A DNA stretch of 64,000 nt. It comes from Pseudoflavonifractor gallinarum (lineage in GTDB: Bacteria > Bacillota > Clostridia > Oscillospirales > Oscillospiraceae). This document shows positions 35,698-43,773 of this stretch, piece after piece. Position 1 is the stretch's first letter; each line of letters opens with the position of its first letter. Made by a program: the position numbers and the translations under genes. The stretch is from contig NZ_JADCKF010000008.1 in assembly GCF_014982855.1 (NCBI RefSeq), forward strand, positions 108,165 through 172,164, given 5' to 3'. The notes beneath the pieces were generated by a model. That model saw only the letters and a program-made list of their open reading frames with translations. It was not told where the DNA came from and ran no database searches.

Positions 35698-36093
35698 TTA
35701 CTGCCGGGCAAAGCCCAGGTAGCGGGTGCCCTGGAAGGTCAGTGTCCCCCGGTCCCCTTCCACCAGCATGCCGTACTCATGACTGGGGACCTGCAGCTCC
35801 ATGCGGTCGCCGCTCTCCACCTCAAACGTGACATAATAGGTCGTGCTGGTGTGGGTGTGCCCGATGCCGTTGTGATCGGCGTGGTGATGGTGGGTAACGT
35901 GGCCGCGCTTGGCCACCACTGCCGCGTTCACCGTCAGGCGGGGACTGTGGTTATTTTTGTTCCACTGGGAAATCCCCCGTACCGCGCCCACCACAAACAC
36001 CACCAAAACGATCCCAAATACGATCATAAACAGGATGGGGAAGATCCCGAACATCAGGTCAAATCCCATACCGTATCCCATGTCAAATCCCAT
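35698..36093 (-). CDS. DUF2500 membrane protein
   Basis: A 131-residue protein with a Met/Gly/Phe-rich N-terminus, one membrane helix (about residues 15-40) and an extracellular or cytosolic beta domain that starts with SPRLTVNAAVVAKR and ends with the DUF2500 hallmark EYGMLVEGDRGTLTFQGTRYLGF. A His cluster (THHHHADHNGIGHTH, about 70-84) is inserted in it and could bind metal. Function unknown. It precedes rarA closely. Confidence 0.85.
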   Translation of the reverse strand: MGFDMGYGMGFDLMFGIFPILFMIVFGIVLVVFVVGAVRGISQWNKNNHSPRLTVNAAVVAKRGHVTHHHHADHNGIGHTHTSTTYYVTFEVESGDRMELQVPSHEYGMLVEGDRGTLTFQGTRYLGFARQ

Positions 36094-36236
36094 ACCAGAA
36101 AACCTCGCTTTCCTGCCCGTCCTGTCTGAGCGCGGGCCGATTTTGTATTCTCATCATACCATGTTTCCAACACTTTTCAACTACATTTTCCGGCGGGAGA
36201 CCGGACGCCCCACGGAGACAAGTTGGTCTGGAAACA

Positions 36237-36270
36237 AAAAAAGAGACGCAACCAACGTTGCATCTCTTTT
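36237..36270 (-). terminator. Terminator of tRNA-Gln copy 1
   Basis: AAAAGAGACGCAAC with GTTGCATCTCTTTT immediately 3' of the tRNA, T run on the minus strand. Nearly identical to 41672-41705. Confidence 0.85.
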
Positions 36271-36344
36271 TGGCAGCGGGTGAAGGATTCGAACCCTCAC
36301 ATACAGAGTCAGAGTCTGCTGTGCTACCCTTACACAAACCCGCT
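36271..36344 (-). tRNA. tRNA-Gln (anticodon CTG), copy 1
   Basis: 74 bases including encoded CCA. Acceptor AGCGGGT pairs with ACCCGCT, discriminator G. The anticodon loop CTCTGAC gives CTG, read as Gln. T arm has GGTTCGAATCC. Identical to the gene at 41706-41779. Confidence 0.95.
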
Positions 36345-36375
36345 ATATCCGTTCCGTGTCGGAACAACAAAAAAT

Positions 36376-36403
36376 ATTATAGCCGATATTTCAGAAAAGT
36401 CAA
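36376..36403 (-). promoter_or_regulatory. Promoter of tRNA-Gln copy 1
   Basis: Minus strand -35 TTGACT (36398-36403), 16-bp spacer, -10 TATAAT (36376-36381). Confidence 0.8.
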
Positions 36404-36466
36404 GCCTTTTTTGACAAAATTTTTCCTCCCGGAAAAAAAGCTGCTGCGGGAGGCCGTAAGTACCCC

Positions 36467-36527
36467 GAGAACAGCCCGGAAGGGCAGGGACTGCCGTGGA
36501 AACGGCACGCCCTTCCGGGCTGTTCTC
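36467..36527. other. Long perfect hairpin with nested hairpin
   Basis: A perfect 19-bp inverted repeat (36467-36485 with 36509-36527) encloses a second stem TGCCGT/ACGGCA. No T run follows on the plus strand, and only a weak one on the minus strand. It is downstream of the small Ser/Lys-rich gene, so it may be its terminator or RNA stabiliser. Confidence 0.75.
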
Positions 36528-36580
36528 ACGCACTCAACCGTGCTGGGATTGCGCCGGAGCTCCGGTCAGATCAACGGATC

Positions 36581-36736
36581 TCAGCAGGAGGAGCTGGTCT
36601 CAGGGCCGCTCTTGGAAGAACTCTTCTTGTTCTCCGCGGTGGGACCCTGCTTTTTGCTCTGGGCGCTGGAGGAAGAGGACTTGCTGTGGCTGCTGCGGTT
36701 GGCCTTGCGGATCTCGTCGTTATAGTTGTTCTGCAT
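36581..36736 (-). CDS. Small Ser/Lys-rich protein, unknown
   Basis: A 51-residue basic, disordered-looking protein (MQNNYNDEIRKANRSS, then Ser/Lys-rich repeats ending in SSSC). AAGGAAGG lies upstream of the ATG at 36736; the frame also opens at 36763, but that start lacks a site. It has no recognisable domain. Low complexity means it may be a minor structural protein or not real; it sits alone between tRNA-Gln and nrdR. Confidence 0.45.
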   Translation of the reverse strand: MQNNYNDEIRKANRSSHSKSSSSSAQSKKQGPTAENKKSSSKSGPETSSSC

Positions 36737-36918
36737 AACATTCACCTTCCTTTCGGCGAGCATAGTTTAACCGCTCCGGCAAGATTTCATTCCCGCAAAA
36801 AGAAAGGATACAAAATTGACGCAGGACATGATATAATAACGTAACGTGAAACGGTGCTCTCGGGAAGAGCCCCACATTTCAGCAAAAACGCCGCGTATCG
36901 TCAGGGAGGGATTCCGCC

Positions 36919-37374
36919 ATGAGATGTCCGTATTGTGCCAACCCGGAGAGCAAGGTCGTGGATTCGCGCCCCTCGGATGAGGGTGCGAGTATCCGCCGCC
37001 GCCGCGAGTGCTTGGTGTGCCATAAACGGTTTACCACCTATGAGACCATGGAGAGCCTTCCACTGGTCGTGATCAAAAAGGATGGAAGCCGACAGACTTT
37101 TGATAAGAGCAAGCTCCTCAACGGGATGCTCCGGGCCTGTGAGAAGCGCCCGGTCTCCTTTGATACTCTGGAGGCCATTGCCAACGAGATCGAGCAGACC
37201 CTCCAGAACGCGCTGGACCGGGAGGTATCCTCCACCCACATCGGCGAGATGGTGATGGAGCGCCTGCGCGGGGTGGACGAGGTAGCCTATGTCCGCTTTG
37301 CCTCGGTCTACCGGGAATTCAAAGACATCAGTTCCTTTATGGACGAGCTGGACAAGCTCATCCGGGAAAAATAA
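36919..37374 (+). CDS. nrdR: Transcriptional repressor NrdR
   Basis: A 151-residue repressor of ribonucleotide reductase genes. It has the N-terminal zinc finger with Cys3, Cys6, Cys31 and Cys34, then an ATP-cone domain (about 49-139) that senses ATP/dATP. The ATG at 36919 is preceded by GGGAGGG. Monocistronic here with its own terminator; the nrd genes it would control are outside the window. Confidence 0.97.
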   Translation: MRCPYCANPESKVVDSRPSDEGASIRRRRECLVCHKRFTTYETMESLPLVVIKKDGSRQTFDKSKLLNGMLRACEKRPVSFDTLEAIANEIEQTLQNALDREVSSTHIGEMVMERLRGVDEVAYVRFASVYREFKDISSFMDELDKLIREK

Positions 37375-37381
37375 ACACTAC

Positions 37382-37423
37382 GGGCGGCCGGGACACGATG
37401 GTGTCCCGGTCGCCCATTTTCCA
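37382..37423 (+). terminator. Terminator of nrdR
   Basis: GGGCGGCCGGGACAC pairs with GTGTCCCGGTCGCCC across GATG, followed by ATTTT. Confidence 0.85.
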
Positions 37424-37443
37424 TCTGACTTCAGTGAAATGAA

Positions 37444-38817
37444 TCAGGGGGAAATAACCGCCTCACAGCAGCGATAATCGGTGTCGATGCTGTGGGCGAT
37501 CAGGCGCGCTTTGAAATTGCGGGGGCTGCACAGGGAACCGCCCGATACGCTCAGATCCTCCGGCACCACAAACTTGATGCACTTGACCTGAATGTCCCGG
37601 CAGCCCGGAAAATCGTGGGCCGGGAGGGTCACGGCTTTCATGCCGCGCTGGTACTCCATGCCGTCCGTGTCCACTTCGGTGAGGATCACGGCCAGGGCCA
37701 CCCGGGTATGGGGGCAGACCTGCTTGACCGTTGCGTCCACTTGGATGATCCGACCCTGGGATTCCAGATACGTGTCGCCCAGATCCACCAGCAGGGAATC
37801 CTCACAGCCCTCCACCGTGAACTGGATGGGCACGGGGCACTCCTCCGGGTGGACCACCACATCACAGTCCACCTCTACCTTGGGCTCGGGGAAGGTGACC
37901 ACGTTCCCCTCATTGTCGGAATAGGTGATGGACTCGTTGACCAGCTTGATCCCCGGCTCCTGCCCCACATGGCGGACGAAAAATTCCAGCACGGCGCTCT
38001 CGCTGAGCGTCACGCCCAGTTCCTGGATCTTCCAGCGCAGGGTGTGGTCATCCAGCTGCTCTGCCATGCCTTTGGCGGGGGGCAAAATGCTGGTGATGAC
38101 AAAATCGGGGGTGACCATCTCCTTGATCTGGATGTTGGTGGCCCCCGCCTTGGAGATGTTGGCGGCCAGCTCTGCAAACAGTTCCTCCAGGTCGGCCAGA
38201 TCCGGGGTCACCGCCACGTGGGAGGTGTCCGGATCGGTGGCCCAGTTGTTCAGCGCATCGATATCCAGTCCGTCCGACCCGATGAGACCGATGCAGTAAA
38301 TGGTGATCCCCTGGGCCCGGGCGGCGGCGGCCACCGGGGCGGGCGGCGCGCCGGCGGTGGTGTTGCCGTCGGTGAAGAGGACGATCACCTTGGCATTGCT
38401 GGAGGCGGGCTCAAAGAGCTCCATGGCCTTGGTGAAGGCGTCTGCGTGGTTGGTGCTTCCGCCGGCGCTCAGTCCGTCTACGGCATTTTTGAGCGCATCC
38501 ACCGAGGTGATGAGCTGTGTGTCGGCCACTGCCGTGCTGGAAAAGCTCACCACACCCATCCGGCTGCCGGAGCCGATCTGTCCGTCCTTGCTGCTGTCGG
38601 TGGCCTCGTCAATAATATCAATAAAGGTCTTTGCGCCTATTTTCATGGCGGAGAGGGGCGCCCCGGCCATGCTGCCGGAGCGGTCCAGCACCAGGACGAT
38701 ATCAGTGGGATTCGAGATGATATCCGGCGCGGCGGTGATGGCCAGCGTGACGCGGAGAGAACCGTCACAGTCGATCCGGTCCTGATTGATGACTTTGTTG
38801 GAATTGGTAATACCCAT
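37444..38817 (-). CDS. Von Willebrand A domain protein with Cys-rich C-terminus
   Basis: A 457-residue protein. The vWA domain (about residues 30-225) has an intact metal-binding MIDAS motif, DRSGS at 45-49, with later conserved Thr and Asp. Then comes a beta-sandwich-like repeat region (about 230-330: VLEFFVRHVGQ...) and a C-terminal part rich in Cys (about ten). No signal peptide or anchor is visible, so it is either cytosolic or a spore-layer protein exposed by mother-cell lysis; the Cys content favours a cross-linked coat-like material, but this is inference. ATG 38817 follows AAGGAGG. The frame extends to 39006 without a site and overlaps the Bcp terminator. Confidence 0.8.
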   Translation of the reverse strand: MGITNSNKVINQDRIDCDGSLRVTLAITAAPDIISNPTDIVLVLDRSGSMAGAPLSAMKIGAKTFIDIIDEATDSSKDGQIGSGSRMGVVSFSSTAVADTQLITSVDALKNAVDGLSAGGSTNHADAFTKAMELFEPASSNAKVIVLFTDGNTTAGAPPAPVAAAARAQGITIYCIGLIGSDGLDIDALNNWATDPDTSHVAVTPDLADLEELFAELAANISKAGATNIQIKEMVTPDFVITSILPPAKGMAEQLDDHTLRWKIQELGVTLSESAVLEFFVRHVGQEPGIKLVNESITYSDNEGNVVTFPEPKVEVDCDVVVHPEECPVPIQFTVEGCEDSLLVDLGDTYLESQGRIIQVDATVKQVCPHTRVALAVILTEVDTDGMEYQRGMKAVTLPAHDFPGCRDIQVKCIKFVVPEDLSVSGGSLCSPRNFKARLIAHSIDTDYRCCEAVISP

Positions 38818-38892
38818 GGGTTGCGGCCTCCTTCTGGGGAATTCCCCCTGACATCCTATGCAGGTGTGTGCCCTTGTGGCACACCAAAGGCA

Positions 38893-38937
38893 CAAAAAAG
38901 CAGGTCCCGTCCCTTTGTCAGGGGACAGGACCTGCTT
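38893..38937 (-). terminator. Terminator of bcp
   Basis: AAGCAGGTCC pairs with GGACCTGCTT around a GTCCC/GGGAC inner stem, T run on the minus strand. Confidence 0.85.
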
Positions 38938-38968
38938 GGAATGTTTCGAAGGCGGGCACAAATGTACC

Positions 38969-39430
38969 TTAACCCTCCTCCAGCCGGGCCAGCAGATCGG
39001 CGGCATTGGTGTCGGGCTTCACTTTTTCCCGGGCGTCCAGGATCACGCCGTTCTCGTCGATGAGATAGCTGGAGCGCACCACGCCCATGCTGATTTTTCC
39101 GTAGAGCTTTTTCTCCTTCCAGACATCATAGGCCTGAATGGCAATCAGCTCCGGGTCGGAGAGAATGGGAAAAGGCAGGGCGTATTTCTGGGCAAATTTC
39201 GCGTGGGAGGCCGTGCTGTCCTTGCTGATCCCCAGGACGACGGTATTGTGGTCCTGGAAAGCGCTCCAGGCCTCACCGAAGGCGCAGGCCTGCCGGGTGC
39301 AGCCGGGGGTATTGTCCCGCGGGTAGAAGTAGAGGGCCACTTTCTTTCCCCGGAACTGGGAGAGGGTCACAAGGTTCCCGTCCTGATCGGGAAGGGTGAA
39401 ATCAGGGGCTAGAGTACCGATCGGAAGCAT
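38969..39430 (-). CDS. bcp: Thiol peroxidase, Bcp/PrxQ type
   Basis: A 153-residue peroxiredoxin that reduces hydrogen and organic peroxides with thiol donors. It has the peroxidatic Cys44 in TPGCTRQAC and a resolving Cys49 five residues later, the atypical two-Cys PrxQ arrangement. PDFTLPDQDGN near the start is the thioredoxin-fold signature. AAAGGAGGA precedes the ATG. It is downstream of nth, 26 bp away on the same strand, so they are probably co-transcribed as oxidative-damage defence. Confidence 0.93.
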   Translation of the reverse strand: MLPIGTLAPDFTLPDQDGNLVTLSQFRGKKVALYFYPRDNTPGCTRQACAFGEAWSAFQDHNTVVLGISKDSTASHAKFAQKYALPFPILSDPELIAIQAYDVWKEKKLYGKISMGVVRSSYLIDENGVILDAREKVKPDTNAADLLARLEEG

Positions 39431-39456
39431 GGTATGCTCCTCCTTTTCTGGATGGT

Positions 39457-40098
39457 TCAGTCCTGGGGCTGGTAAAAATCACACCAGGGCCGCAGGGTGC
39501 AGTTGGCGCAGTCCGGCTTGCGGGCCATACACACGGCCCGCCCGTGGAGCACCAGGCGGTGGCAGAAGTCATTGGATTCCTCGGGCGGGAGCTGGGCGCG
39601 CAGCTGCTGCTCCACCTTGGGTGGCTCCTTGGTACCGTCGGTCAGCCCCAGGCGGCCCGAAATGCGGATGCAGTGCGTGTCGGCCACCACGGCGCCGGGG
39701 GCGTGGAAAATGTCGCCCAGGATCAGATTGGCGGTCTTCCGCCCCACCCCGGGGAGCTTCAGCAGCTCCTCCATGGTGGAGGGCACCTTTCCGCCATAGA
39801 CCTCCAGCAGCATCTGGGAGGCGGCCACGATGTCCCGGGCCTTTGCCCGGAAAAAGCCGGTGGAGTGGATGATCTCCTCCACCTCGCTCACATCGGCCTG
39901 GGCCAGGGCCTCCAGCGTGGGAAACCGGGAAAACAGCGTGGGCGTGACCTGATTGACCCGCTCGTCTGTACACTGTGCGGCCAGGCGGGTGGAGAAAAGC
40001 AGCTCATAATCTTTCTGATAGTCCAGAGAGCAGATGGCCTCCGGATAGGCGCTTTTCAGCGCGGCCACAATGGCCAGAATATCGTCTTGGGATTTCAA
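39457..40098 (-). CDS. nth: Endonuclease III
   Basis: A 213-residue DNA glycosylase/AP lyase that removes oxidised pyrimidines. It has the helix-hairpin-helix LPGVGRKTA with the catalytic Lys, the catalytic Asp in VVADTHCIR, and the 4Fe-4S loop C-x6-C-x2-C-x5-C at the C-terminus (CMARKPDC ANC TLRPWC). I chose the TTG at 40098 because GAGGTG lies 6 bases upstream; a GTG at 40107 overlaps that site. Next to bcp. Confidence 0.95.
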   Translation of the reverse strand: MKSQDDILAIVAALKSAYPEAICSLDYQKDYELLFSTRLAAQCTDERVNQVTPTLFSRFPTLEALAQADVSEVEEIIHSTGFFRAKARDIVAASQMLLEVYGGKVPSTMEELLKLPGVGRKTANLILGDIFHAPGAVVADTHCIRISGRLGLTDGTKEPPKVEQQLRAQLPPEESNDFCHRLVLHGRAVCMARKPDCANCTLRPWCDFYQPQD

Positions 40099-40214
40099 GG
40101 GGATCACCTCATATACCGGTCAAGGTGCTTGCGGCAGATGGAGCACCGGTTCTTTGATTGTGCCATTATAACATGGGGGATGAAAAAAAACGAGACATTA
40201 TTTACAAATCATGG

Positions 40215-40243
40215 TTGTAATTTGGGACAAGCTCAGCTATAAT
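40215..40243 (+). promoter_or_regulatory. Promoter of glyA
   Basis: -35 TTGTAA (40215-40220), 17-bp spacer, -10 TATAAT (40238-40243). A small dyad TATACT/AGTATA lies between it and the gene (about 40266-40281). Confidence 0.7.
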
Positions 40244-40300
40244 CAACGTAGAGTACCCAAAAACTATACTTTTTAGTATAATTCCATGGGAGGAATCAAA

Positions 40301-41548
40301 ATGGTCAAGGACATGATGGACTTTATCCTCGCACAGGATCCTGAGGTGGGTGAGGCGATCAAACACGAGTTTGACCGTCAGCGCCGGAATATCGAGCTGA
40401 TCGCATCTGAAAACTTTGTCAGCGAGACGGTGCTCGCCGCGGCCGGTTCCGTGCTGACCAACAAGTACGCGGAGGGTTATCCCAGCAAGCGTTACTATGG
40501 CGGGTGCCAGTGCGTGGACGTGGTGGAGAATCTGGCCCGGGATCGTGCCTGTAAGCTCTTCGGCGCGGACCATGCCAATGTCCAGCCTCACAGCGGCGCC
40601 AACGCCAACTATGCCGTGTATCAGGCGCTGTGCAACGTGGGCGACACCGTGCTGGGTATGGATCTGGCCAACGGCGGTCATCTGACCCATGGCAGCCCGG
40701 TCAATTTCTCCGGCAAGAACTATAACATGGTCTCTTACGGCCTGAATGAAGAGGGATTCATCGACTACGACAACGTCCGGGACATGGCCCGCAAGCATCA
40801 TCCCAAGATGATCATTGCCGGCGCCTCCGCCTATCCCCGCTTCATCGACTACGCGGCCTTTGCCGACATCGCCCATGAGGTGGGCGCCTATCTCTTCGTG
40901 GACATGGCCCACGTGGCCGGCCTGGTGGCCACCGGTCTGCATCCCAACCCCGTGCCCTATGCTGACGTGGTCACCACTACCACCCACAAGACCCTGCGCG
41001 GTCCCCGCGGCGGCATGATCCTGTGCAAGGAGGAGCTGGCCAAGAAGATCGACTCCGGCATTTTCCCCGGCAGCCAGGGCGGTCCTCTGGAGCACATCAT
41101 CGCGGCCAAGGCCGTGGCCCTGGGCGAGGCCCTCAAGCCCGAGTTCAAGGCCTATCAGGAGCAGGTGATCAAAAACGCCAAGGCGCTGGCGGCCTCTCTG
41201 ATGAAGGAGGGCTTTGATCTGGTCTCCGGCGGTACGGACAACCACATGATGCTGGTGGACCTGCGCAAGGCCGGCGTCACCGGCAAGGAGATGGAGCACC
41301 GTCTGGACGAGGTACATATCACCGTCAACAAGAATGCCATCCCCAACGACCCCGAGAAGCCCTTCGTCACCAGCGGCGTGCGCATCGGCACTCCCGCCGC
41401 CACCACCCGCGGCCTGAAGGAAGAGGATATGACCCTCATCGGCCAGCTGATCTGGCAGGCGGCCACCGACTTCGAGGCCAAGGCCCAGTCCATCCGGGAC
41501 GCCGTGGCTTCCATCACCGAGAAGTACCCCCTCTATCCCGGCAACTGA
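40301..41548 (+). CDS. glyA: Serine hydroxymethyltransferase
   Basis: A 415-residue PLP enzyme that makes glycine and methylene-tetrahydrofolate from serine. The PLP lysine is in [14 protein letters not shown] (near residue 225), with IELIASENF near the start. The GGGAGG site at 40288-40293 overlaps an upstream ATG (40286) and is properly spaced for the ATG at 40301. Monocistronic; one-carbon units feed purine and thymidylate synthesis. Confidence 0.97.
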   Translation: MVKDMMDFILAQDPEVGEAIKHEFDRQRRNIELIASENFVSETVLAAAGSVLTNKYAEGYPSKRYYGGCQCVDVVENLARDRACKLFGADHANVQPHSGANANYAVYQALCNVGDTVLGMDLANGGHLTHGSPVNFSGKNYNMVSYGLNEEGFIDYDNVRDMARKHHPKMIIAGASAYPRFIDYAAFADIAHEVGAYLFVDMAHVAGLVATGLHPNPVPYADVVTTTTHKTLRGPRGGMILCKEELAKKIDSGIFPGSQGGPLEHIIAAKAVALGEALKPEFKAYQEQVIKNAKALAASLMKEGFDLVSGGTDNHMMLVDLRKAGVTGKEMEHRLDEVHITVNKNAIPNDPEKPFVTSGVRIGTPAATTRGLKEEDMTLIGQLIWQAATDFEAKAQSIRDAVASITEKYPLYPGN

Positions 41549-41585
41549 TGACCGGACGGGCAACTTCATCATAGCGAAAATCACC

Positions 41586-41620
41586 GAGGCGGAGACTCTT
41601 GTGAGTCTCCGCCTCCTTTT
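41586..41620 (+). terminator. Terminator of glyA
   Basis: GAGGCGGAGACTC pairs with GAGTCTCCGCCTC across TTGT, followed by a T run. Confidence 0.9.
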
Positions 41621-41671
41621 GCCGAACCAGCTCAATTTTCGTTTCAAGCGCCCGGAATCCTCCTCCAGGAC

Positions 41672-41705
41672 AAAAAAAGAGATGCAACCGACGTTGCATC
41701 TCTTT
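41672..41705 (-). terminator. Terminator of tRNA-Gln copy 2
   Basis: Hairpin AAAAGAGATGCAAC...GTTGCATCTCTTTT with minus-strand T run; differs from the copy-1 terminator at few positions. Confidence 0.85.
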
Positions 41706-41779
41706 TGGCAGCGGGTGAAGGATTCGAACCCTCACATACAGAGTCAGAGTCTGCTGTGCTACCCTTACACAAACCCGCT
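41706..41779 (-). tRNA. tRNA-Gln (anticodon CTG), copy 2
   Basis: Identical over all 74 bases to the gene at 36271-36344. Same strand, 5.4 kb away, each with its own promoter and terminator. Confidence 0.95.
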
Positions 41780-41809
41780 ATCTCTTGCGCACTCACAAGT
41801 GCAGGTTAT

Positions 41810-41838
41810 ATTATACTGACCTATCCCTCGTTTGTCAA
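41810..41838 (-). promoter_or_regulatory. Promoter of tRNA-Gln copy 2
   Basis: Minus strand -35 TTGACA (41833-41838), 17-bp spacer, -10 TATAAT (41810-41815); both perfect. Unrelated to the copy-1 promoter spacer. Confidence 0.88.
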
Positions 41839-42018
41839 GTCATATTTTTCTTTTTTTCAGACGTTTTCGGAGCGCTTCTTTTTCCCATCACCATTTTCTC
41901 CCACTCAGGCCTTTTTTTGCCCTGTTTTTCTCATTTTTATTGACATTACGCTATATTTTCTCCCTCTTTCACAGAGGGCTTTCCATCTTTTTGTACAATT
42001 CCATAATAGCTTGATAGG

Positions 42019-42047
42019 TTGACAAAAAAATTTTCAGGAAGTATACT
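42019..42047 (+). promoter_or_regulatory. Promoter of the purine-use operon
   Basis: -35 TTGACA (42019-42024), 17-bp spacer, -10 TATACT (42042-42047). Transcription would begin about 40 bases before the first aptamer. The AT-rich stretch between 41839 and 42018 shows no gene. Confidence 0.85.
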
Positions 42048-42090
42048 AAAAGCACAAGGAAAACCATAAGGTTTTCTATCCAAGTGAATG

Positions 42091-42158
42091 AACTTATATA
42101 AGCCCATAATATGGTTGGGCGTCTCTACTGGCTACCGTAAATAGCCGCGCTATAAGTT
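42091..42158 (+). promoter_or_regulatory. Purine-type riboswitch aptamer 1
   Basis: Three-way junction of the purine riboswitch class. P1 AACTTATA (42091-42098) pairs with TATAAGTT (42151-42158). P2 is GCCCA/TGGGC with loop ATATGG. P3 is GGCTA/TAGCC with loop CCGTAAA, so the GG-CC loop kiss is kept. The core departs from the usual guanine aptamer: J2/3 reads GTCTCTACT (usual GTTTCTACC) and J3/1 reads GCGC before TAT (usual GAC). Ligand therefore uncertain within the guanine/xanthine/oxopurine range. Confidence 0.88.
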
Positions 42159-42211
42159 CCCGAGAGGAGATGATCGGGAATTTATTGTGCGGCAGGAACG
42201 GTGGTTTTTTT
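42132..42211 (+). terminator. Riboswitch-controlled intrinsic terminator (platform 1)
   Basis: CTACCGT (42132-42138) pairs with ACGGTGG (42198-42204), and bases 42144-42163 pair with 42174-42193 (one mismatch, two G-U), followed by seven T (42205-42211). The left arm uses P3, J3/1 and P1 bases of aptamer 1, so aptamer and terminator exclude each other. Ligand binding should prevent termination: a predicted ON switch. Confidence 0.8.
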
Positions 42212-42248
42212 GTATCCGGCCCACTTCCAATCTATTTCGTTTCCAGAG

Positions 42249-42313
42249 ACTTATATAGGCCCAAAATCGGTTGGGTGTCTCTACCGGCTGCCGCAAACAG
42301 CCGCGCTATAAGT
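42249..42313 (+). promoter_or_regulatory. Purine-type riboswitch aptamer 2
   Basis: Second aptamer 90 bases after the first. P1 ACTTATA (42249-42255) with TATAAGT (42307-42313); P2 GCCCA/TGGGT with loop ending CGG; P3 GGCTG/CAGCC with loop CCGCAAA. Same unusual J2/3 (GTCTCTACC) and J3/1 (GCGC). No T-tract terminator follows; a hairpin ACCTCTTC/GAAGAGGT (42328-42353) lies before the guaD ribosome site. Confidence 0.85.
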
Positions 42314-42387
42314 TTCCCTGATCCGGGACCTCTTCCCGCTGCTGTGAAGAGGTGGAAATCACACTTCAATGACAAAGGAGCACGACC

Positions 42388-43668
42388 ATGAACGCTACCT
42401 CTTTTCTCTTGAAGGGCGATCTCTGTTATAGTGTCGACCCCAACACCCTCCGCTCCGTCCCCAACGGCTATCTGCTCTGCGTGGACGGACGCTGCGCCGG
42501 TGTCTTTGATACCATACCAGAGTCCTATGCGTCCCTTCCCCTGTTGGATTATACCGGCCATTTGATTCTGCCCGGCCTCACCGATCTCCATGTCCACGCC
42601 CCCCAGTACACCTACCGGGGCCTCGGCATGGATCTGGAGCTGCTGGATTGGCTCAACACCTATACCTTCCCTGAGGAGGCCCGGTTCCGGGACCTCTCCT
42701 ATGCCAAGCAGGCCTATTCCCGCTTTGTGGAGGACGTCCGCCGGGGCCCCAACACCCGCCTGTGCGCCTTCGCTACCGTGCATCCGGACGCGACCCGGCT
42801 GCTGATGGACCTTTTGGAGGAATCCGGCCTGGTGGCCATGGTGGGCAAGGTCAACATGGACCGCAACGCCTCTCCCGACCTGCAGGAGGAGAGCGCGGAA
42901 GCCTCCCTGGCAGCCACGGTGTCCTGGCTGGAGGAGAGCGCCGGCCGCTACCAGCGGGTCTCCCCCATTCTCACCCCCCGGTTCATCCCCTCCTGCTCCG
43001 ATCCTCTGATGGAATCCCTGGGCAAGCTCCAGCGGGAGCGCAATCTCCCGGTGCAGTCCCACCTCTCGGAGAACCGCAGCGAGGTGGAGTGGGTGAAGGA
43101 GCTGTGCCCCTCCTCCCACGGATATGGCGACGCCTATGACTCCTTCGGGCTGTTCGGCGGAGAAAATTGCCCCACCATCATGGCCCACTGCGTCCTCTCT
43201 GACGACGATGAAATCGCTCTGATGCGGGAACGGCAGGTCTACGTGGCCCACTGTCCCGCCTCCAATACCAACCTAGCCTCCGGCATCGCCCCCGCTCGCC
43301 GCTATCTAGAGGAGGGCATCCCCATGGGTCTGGGCAGCGATGTGGCCGGCGGCACCCACTGTTCCATTTTCCGGGCCATGGCCGACGCCGTGCAGGTCTC
43401 CAAGCTTCGCTGGCGTCTGGTGGATTCCACCCTCGCCCCCCTGTCGGCCACCGAGGCCTTCTGGCTGGGCACCATGGGCGGCGGCTCCTTCTTCGGCCAG
43501 GTAGGCTCCTTCCTCCCTGGCTATGAGTGCGACATCCTGGTTCTGGACGACCGCCGGTACAACCCGCCGGAAGCCCACAGCGTGCAGCAGCGTCTGGAGC
43601 GCACCATCTATCTCTCCGAGGACCGGGACATCGTCCACAAATTTGTCCGGGGCAGCCAGCTCTTCTAA
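42388..43668 (+). CDS. guaD: Guanine deaminase
   Basis: A 426-residue amidohydrolase that converts guanine to xanthine and ammonia. It has the metal HxH in PGLTDLHVHAPQY, the guanine-deaminase signature RGLGMDLELLDWLNTYTFPEE, QSHLSE with a further ligand, and GSDVAGG with the catalytic Asp. AAAGGAG precedes the ATG. It is first in the operon behind the tandem riboswitch; the product xanthine would feed the downstream dehydrogenase. Confidence 0.94.
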   Translation: MNATSFLLKGDLCYSVDPNTLRSVPNGYLLCVDGRCAGVFDTIPESYASLPLLDYTGHLILPGLTDLHVHAPQYTYRGLGMDLELLDWLNTYTFPEEARFRDLSYAKQAYSRFVEDVRRGPNTRLCAFATVHPDATRLLMDLLEESGLVAMVGKVNMDRNASPDLQEESAEASLAATVSWLEESAGRYQRVSPILTPRFIPSCSDPLMESLGKLQRERNLPVQSHLSENRSEVEWVKELCPSSHGYGDAYDSFGLFGGENCPTIMAHCVLSDDDEIALMRERQVYVAHCPASNTNLASGIAPARRYLEEGIPMGLGSDVAGGTHCSIFRAMADAVQVSKLRWRLVDSTLAPLSATEAFWLGTMGGGSFFGQVGSFLPGYECDILVLDDRRYNPPEAHSVQQRLERTIYLSEDRDIVHKFVRGSQLF

Positions 43669-43773
43669 GTTCATTCACGTATCTTGTTTTGTTTCATTCT
43701 TGTGCCCTTCCGGGAATGGTTCCCGGTTTGTTCCTTCCGCCTATGTTAAATGGAAAGAAAGAGAGGGATCTTC

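Noticed and set aside
36300..36420. Small protein-coding frames across the tRNA-Gln genes
   Set aside because: They overlap a complete tRNA with promoter and terminator and have no ribosome site.
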